Of a DNA stretch of 8,567 nt, positions 5,396 through 8,567 are shown one piece after another (the first letter of the stretch is position 1; the number at the start of each line of letters is the position of its first letter). This stretch comes from Bacillota bacterium. GTDB taxonomy: Bacteria; Bacillota; Negativicutes; Sporomusales; UBA7701. Below the pieces are notes generated by a model, which searched no databases, was not told the DNA's origin, and saw nothing but the letters and a program-made list of their open reading frames with translations. Where the stretch lies: positions 1 to 8,567 of the forward strand of contig JAEZLU010000196.1 in the NCBI GenBank assembly GCA_023415075.1, in the 5' to 3' direction. The position numbers and the translations under genes are program-made.

Positions 5396-6604
5396 GTGAA
5401 GGTACTGGTCCAAAAGTTCGGCGGCACCTCGGTGAGCACTCCGGAGCGCCGTCAGCAAGTTGTGGCCAAGATAATGGCCGCCAAGGCTGCCGGTTACTTT
5501 CCGGTTGTCGTCGTTTCCGCCCCAGGCCGAGCCGGCGAACCGTATGCCACCGATACCCTGCTGTCGCTGGCCAAGGAGGAATGCCAGGAGATCGGCAAGC
5601 GGGAGCAGGATATGATTATGGCCTGCGGCGAAATTGTCGCCGGCGTAATAGTCGTCGGCGCCCTGAAAAAAGCTGGTCTTGATGCAGTATTTCTCACCGG
5701 CCAGCAGGCCGGCATAATTACCACCATGACTCATGGCGACGCTCAGGTCATCAGAATCAAACCCGATAATATCCAGGCTCAGCTGAGGAACGGGCGCATT
5801 GTCGTCGTCGCCGGCTTTCAGGGGGTAAGCGAAAACGGTGATATCACCACCCTCGGCCGGGGCGGCAGCGATACGAGCGCGGCGGCGGTGGGCGCGGCCG
5901 TCGGCGCGGCGGCGGTGGAGATTTATACCGATGTCAACGGCATCATGACCGCCGACCCGCGAGTTGTGAAGGCCGCTTACACCATACCGTCGATTTCCCA
6001 CCAGGAGGCATACCAGATGGCCATCCAGGGGGCCAAGGTCATCCATCCACGGGCGGTGGAAATCGCCCTGCGGCATAAGCTGCCGCTGAAGATCAAATGC
6101 ACCTTCAGCGACGAGGAAGGCACCCTTATCGCCAACGATGAGAGCGGCACGATAGAACGCCTGCGGGGCCGGGTGGCGGTAGGGTTGGCCCACAAGAACG
6201 ACTACGGTCTTTTGCGGCTGGCCACGGAAGAAACAGACGAAGGGGTGGGGGTGTTCGATCACCTTGCCGGCCTCGGCCTGGATGCTGATTTTATAAGTGT
6301 ATCTCACCAAGCTATCGATATTATCGCCGCCCAGTCCGAAATCGAGGCGGCTCTCGCCCAGACCTGCGCGCAGAACATTAAGATAGTCGACCAGGTGAAG
6401 GATTGTGTCAAGATTTCGCTTGTCGGCTATTGGTCGTCGACAACCGACATTGTCGGCTCCTTTGTCGAGCTTCTCCGCCGCGGCAAGGTTAAGGTGCTGC
6501 ATACCTACACCGGTCCGTTCATAGTATCAGGCATCGTCGCCAAGGAAGAAACGGCGGCCGCTCTCCAGCTCCTGCACGACGGCCTGCTGGCCAAAAAACA
6601 ATAG
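5396..6604 (+). CDS. dapG: Aspartokinase, DapG-type
   Basis: Phosphorylates L-aspartate with ATP to L-aspartyl-4-phosphate, the committed first step of the aspartate family. It has 402 residues, matching single-domain Gram-positive aspartokinases. The kinase domain spans about 1-245: KFGGTSV (7-13), SAPGRAGEPYATD (41-53), KREQDMIMACGE (68-79), GRGGSDTSA (154-162), TDVNGIMTADPR (178-189) and GAKVIHPRAVE (212-222). Two C-terminal ACT regions follow (about 260-325 and 335-400), which in this family bind an end-product inhibitor. Similarity to Bacillus subtilis DapG in the SA-GR-G-PYATD and KREQD segments, and its place between asd and dapA, favour DapG, which is inhibited by meso-diaminopimelate there. 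Which effector applies here cannot be read from sequence. The start is GTG, with GGAGGG at 5383-5388 overlapping the asd stop, which suggests translational coupling. Confidence 0.93.
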   Translation: MKVLVQKFGGTSVSTPERRQQVVAKIMAAKAAGYFPVVVVSAPGRAGEPYATDTLLSLAKEECQEIGKREQDMIMACGEIVAGVIVVGALKKAGLDAVFLTGQQAGIITTMTHGDAQVIRIKPDNIQAQLRNGRIVVVAGFQGVSENGDITTLGRGGSDTSAAAVGAAVGAAAVEIYTDVNGIMTADPRVVKAAYTIPSISHQEAYQMAIQGAKVIHPRAVEIALRHKLPLKIKCTFSDEEGTLIANDESGTIERLRGRVAVGLAHKNDYGLLRLATEETDEGVGVFDHLAGLGLDADFISVSHQAIDIIAAQSEIEAALAQTCAQNIKIVDQVKDCVKISLVGYWSSTTDIVGSFVELLRRGKVKVLHTYTGPFIVSGIVAKEETAAALQLLHDGLLAKKQ

Positions 6605-6615
6605 GGAGGATTATC

Positions 6616-7509
6616 ATGGCTAAATTCGGCAGACTGCTCACAGCAATGGTTACCCCGTTCGACCGCGACAACAAAGTCAATTACCGTCAGGCGGCGGAAT
6701 TTGCCCGCTGGCTTGCCGCCAACGGCTCGGACGGCCTGGTGGTGGCCGGCAGCACCGGCGAGGCAGCCACCATGACGGTAAAAGAACGGCTGCAGCTTTT
6801 TACTACCGTGCTGGAAGCGGTGGGGGACAAGTGCCCGGTCATCGCCGGCGCCGGTACCAACGATACGGCAGCTACCGTTGAGCTATCCCGGCAGGTAGCC
6901 GCCCTTGGGGTGCACGGCCTGCTCCTTGTTGCGCCTTATTACAACAAACCCAGCCAGGAGGGGCTGTACCGCCACTTCGCCGCCGCCGCCGAGGCGGTCG
7001 CCGAGACCCCGATTATCGTCTATAACGTACCCGGGCGCACCAATGTGAATATATCGGCCGAGACCACCCTGCGGTTGGCGGCGATAAAGAATATCGTCGC
7101 CGTCAAGGAAGCAAGCGGGAATCTGGAGCAGATGGGCGAAATAATCCGTAATGCACCGGCAGATTTTATTTTCTATTCCGGCGATGACGGGCTGCTGCTG
7201 CCAGTTCTGGCCATCGGCGGCTATGGCGTCATAAGCGTGGCCAGCAATATCGCCGGTCCGCAAATGCAGGCGATGATTGCCGCCTACCTGGCGGGCGACA
7301 ACGCCAAGGCGGCCGCGTGCCACCTGGCCCTGCTGCCGCTCTTCAAGGCCATGTTCATCACCACCAACCCGACGCCGGTCAAGGCGGCCGTCAATCTTCT
7401 GGGGATCGATGTCGGCGACGTCAGGCTGCCCCTGGTGCCGCCACGGCCGCAGGAACTGGCGGTGATCAAGGAAGAAATGGTGCGTGCGGGTCTGTCGGTC
7501 AAGTATTAA
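6616..7509 (+). CDS. dapA: 4-hydroxy-tetrahydrodipicolinate synthase
   Basis: Condenses pyruvate with aspartate-4-semialdehyde, the first step committed to diaminopimelate and lysine. It is a 297-residue TIM-barrel protein of normal length. The Schiff-base lysine is K164 in VAVKEASGN, the catalytic tyrosine is Y136 in YNVPGRT, and R141 in the same motif is the residue that binds the semialdehyde carboxylate. PYYNKP is at 107-112. The usual GTTGE loop reads GSTGE (45-49), so the catalytic-triad threonine (Thr44 in Escherichia coli) is replaced by Ser46. R141 and the operon context argue against other members of this aldolase family such as sialate lyase. ATG start, preceded by GGGAGGA at 6604-6610; 11 bases separate it from the dapG stop. 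Confidence 0.95.
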   Translation: MAKFGRLLTAMVTPFDRDNKVNYRQAAEFARWLAANGSDGLVVAGSTGEAATMTVKERLQLFTTVLEAVGDKCPVIAGAGTNDTAATVELSRQVAALGVHGLLLVAPYYNKPSQEGLYRHFAAAAEAVAETPIIVYNVPGRTNVNISAETTLRLAAIKNIVAVKEASGNLEQMGEIIRNAPADFIFYSGDDGLLLPVLAIGGYGVISVASNIAGPQMQAMIAAYLAGDNAKAAACHLALLPLFKAMFITTNPTPVKAAVNLLGIDVGDVRLPLVPPRPQELAVIKEEMVRAGLSVKY

Positions 7510-7527
7510 AAGGAGGCTTCGGTCACG

Positions 7528-8313
7528 ATGATCAGCGGCGGCTACACCAACTACGGGCAGGAAATCGGCATTCTCATGCTGGATACCGTGTTCCCCCGCA
7601 TTGTGGGCGACATAGGCAACGCCAATACTTTCCCCTTTCCTGTCAGGTACAAGGTTATCCGCGGAGCTTTACCCACCAGGGTAGTCGAGCAAAACGACGG
7701 ACAGCTGCTAGACCATTTTATCGAAGGGGCCCAGGAACTCGCCGCTGACGGTGTCAAGGCCATCACGACAAGCTGCGGCTTTTTGGCCGTACACCAGCAG
7801 GCGCTGGCGGCGGCGGTTAGCGTGCCGGTTTTTACCTCCAGCCTGCTGCTGGTGCCGTTGGTTGAAGCCATGGTGGCCCCGCGGCAGGTCGTCATCGTGA
7901 CCGCCAACCGTGACCGCCTGTCGTCCCGCCACCTGGCAGGCGCCGGTGTGAGCGCCGGCCGCCATAACGTTTTTGGCCTGGAGGAAAAGCCGGAGTTTTA
8001 TTCGACCTTCGTCCGCCAAAAGGCGAATCTGGATCTGGACCTACTTACCCGCGAGATGGAAGAGGCCGCCGGCGAAATCAGCCGTGAGTACCCCGAGGCC
8101 GGGGCCCTCGTCCTTGAATGTACCAATCTGCCGCCGTTCAGCGGCCTGTTCCGCCAGCTCACCGGTTTACCGGTGTTTGATATAGTATCGCTCGTCCATA
8201 TGATGCAGGCCGCTGTTGTTTCAGGCTCCGCGAGTCCCATCAGCCGGCCGGGAAAGGGGGGAGGCGTCCGGCAGGGCGATCCGGGCATAACAAGCAGAAT
8301 AAAGAAGGAGTGA
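7528..8313 (+). CDS. Asp/Glu/hydantoin racemase-family protein
   Basis: A 261-residue cytoplasmic protein of the aspartate/glutamate racemase superfamily. The two catalytic cysteines of these cofactor-free two-base racemases are visible: C83 in ITTSCGF (79-85) and C198 in LECTNLPPF (196-204), each at the end of one of two similar alpha/beta lobes. VPVFTSSLLLVP (99-110) and LPVFDIVSLVHMM (214-226) are the matching interlobe segments. It may interconvert the enantiomers of aspartate or a related acid, but this superfamily also includes hydantoin racemases, decarboxylases and maleate isomerases, so the substrate is open. The last 29 residues (233-261) form a glycine-, serine- and charge-rich tail with no obvious fold. 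AGGAGG at 7511-7516 lies a rather long 11 bases before the ATG. It follows dapA by 18 bases and the next gene by only four, so it is in the operon. Confidence 0.85.
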   Translation: MISGGYTNYGQEIGILMLDTVFPRIVGDIGNANTFPFPVRYKVIRGALPTRVVEQNDGQLLDHFIEGAQELAADGVKAITTSCGFLAVHQQALAAAVSVPVFTSSLLLVPLVEAMVAPRQVVIVTANRDRLSSRHLAGAGVSAGRHNVFGLEEKPEFYSTFVRQKANLDLDLLTREMEEAAGEISREYPEAGALVLECTNLPPFSGLFRQLTGLPVFDIVSLVHMMQAAVVSGSASPISRPGKGGGVRQGDPGITSRIKKE

Positions 8314-8317
8314 TAAA

Positions 8318-8567
8318 ATGTCAATAACCCAAGTCGGGACCATCGCTCTGTGGATACTTCTTATCCTGCTGCCGCTCCAGCTCCTCATCGGTTGGATGGT
8401 GGCCCGCAAGAGCGGCGAGAGTGCCAGCCACTACTTCATAAGCGGCAAACAGCTGCCGCTCATCCTGGTTTTCTTCGCCGACTTCGCCACCGTCATGGGT
8501 GTCGGCAACTTCATCGGTTACGCCGGCAAGGGCTACCAGATCGGCTTGAGCCAGTTCTGGATGCTTC
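8318..8567 (+). CDS. Sodium:solute symporter (SSS family), 5' part only
   Basis: Only the first 83 codons are present; the gene runs off the window. The N-terminus has a hydrophobic helix (about 8-28), then SGESASHYFISGKQLP (32-47), which fits the SSS pattern of an extended loop before helix 2, then ADFATVMGVGNFIGYAGKG (54-72), the first core helix region where sodium-site residues lie in this family. It would import an organic solute with sodium across the cell membrane; substrates in the family include proline, pantothenate, carboxylates and sugars, and none can be chosen from this fragment. AAGGAG at 8305-8310 is seven bases before the ATG and overlaps the end of the racemase gene, so the two are probably translationally coupled and functionally paired. 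Confidence 0.85.
   Translation, partial: MSITQVGTIALWILLILLPLQLLIGWMVARKSGESASHYFISGKQLPLILVFFADFATVMGVGNFIGYAGKGYQIGLSQFWML

Noticed and set aside
5096..6502. Long (468-codon) minus-strand open frame opposite asd and dapG
   Set aside because: It is a shadow of GC-rich codons in two well-identified genes. The translation has no recognisable domain and there is no plausible ribosome binding site.
6616..7509. DapA homolog acting as sialate lyase, hydroxyproline-pathway or sugar-acid aldolase
   Set aside because: The YNVPGRT arginine and the placement directly after asd and dapG support the dihydrodipicolinate role.

Overview
The window reads as a GC-rich Firmicutes-type chromosome. The evidence is strong AGGAGG-type ribosome binding sites, tRNA genes with encoded CCA ends, and an asd-dapG-dapA gene order like that of Bacillus and relatives. 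A sigma-54 activator and a sodium/solute symporter suggest an anaerobic group such as the Negativicutes (Sporomusaceae-like), but this placement is inference and I cannot name a species.

Positions 1-1219 hold the tail of a ribosomal RNA operon: 5S rRNA, then tRNA-Asn, initiator tRNA-fMet, tRNA-Val, tRNA-Asp, tRNA-Tyr, the RNase P RNA gene rnpB, tRNA-Arg and tRNA-Thr, all on the + strand. rnpB sits only a few bases from the tRNAs on either side, so it is probably co-transcribed with its own substrates. The array ends at a strong perfect-stem terminator at 1181-1219.

Positions 1229-4064 hold two minus-strand genes. One is an EamA/DMT-family ten-helix exporter with its own candidate promoter. 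The other is a 560-residue sigma-54-dependent activator with an N-terminal Rossmann-like region, PAS, AAA+ and Fis-type HTH domains. A hairpin at 2335-2367 separates them.

Positions 4065-4357 are a non-coding divergent control region. It contains three TAGAATT direct repeats, a weak -24/-12-like element, a perfect AT palindrome and a stable hairpin just before the asd ribosome binding site.

From 4358 to the window end there is a tight + strand operon: asd (aspartate-semialdehyde dehydrogenase), dapG-type aspartokinase, dapA (4-hydroxy-tetrahydrodipicolinate synthase), an Asp/Glu-racemase-family protein, and the first 83 codons of an SSS-family symporter cut by the window edge. The first three take aspartate into the diaminopimelate/lysine branch: the kinase makes aspartyl phosphate, Asd reduces it to the semialdehyde, and DapA condenses that with pyruvate. 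The racemase and symporter are not part of the classical operon. They suggest the locus also handles uptake or stereochemical conversion of an amino or hydroxy acid, possibly under control of the divergent sigma-54 activator. I see no mobile element, CRISPR array or phage gene.
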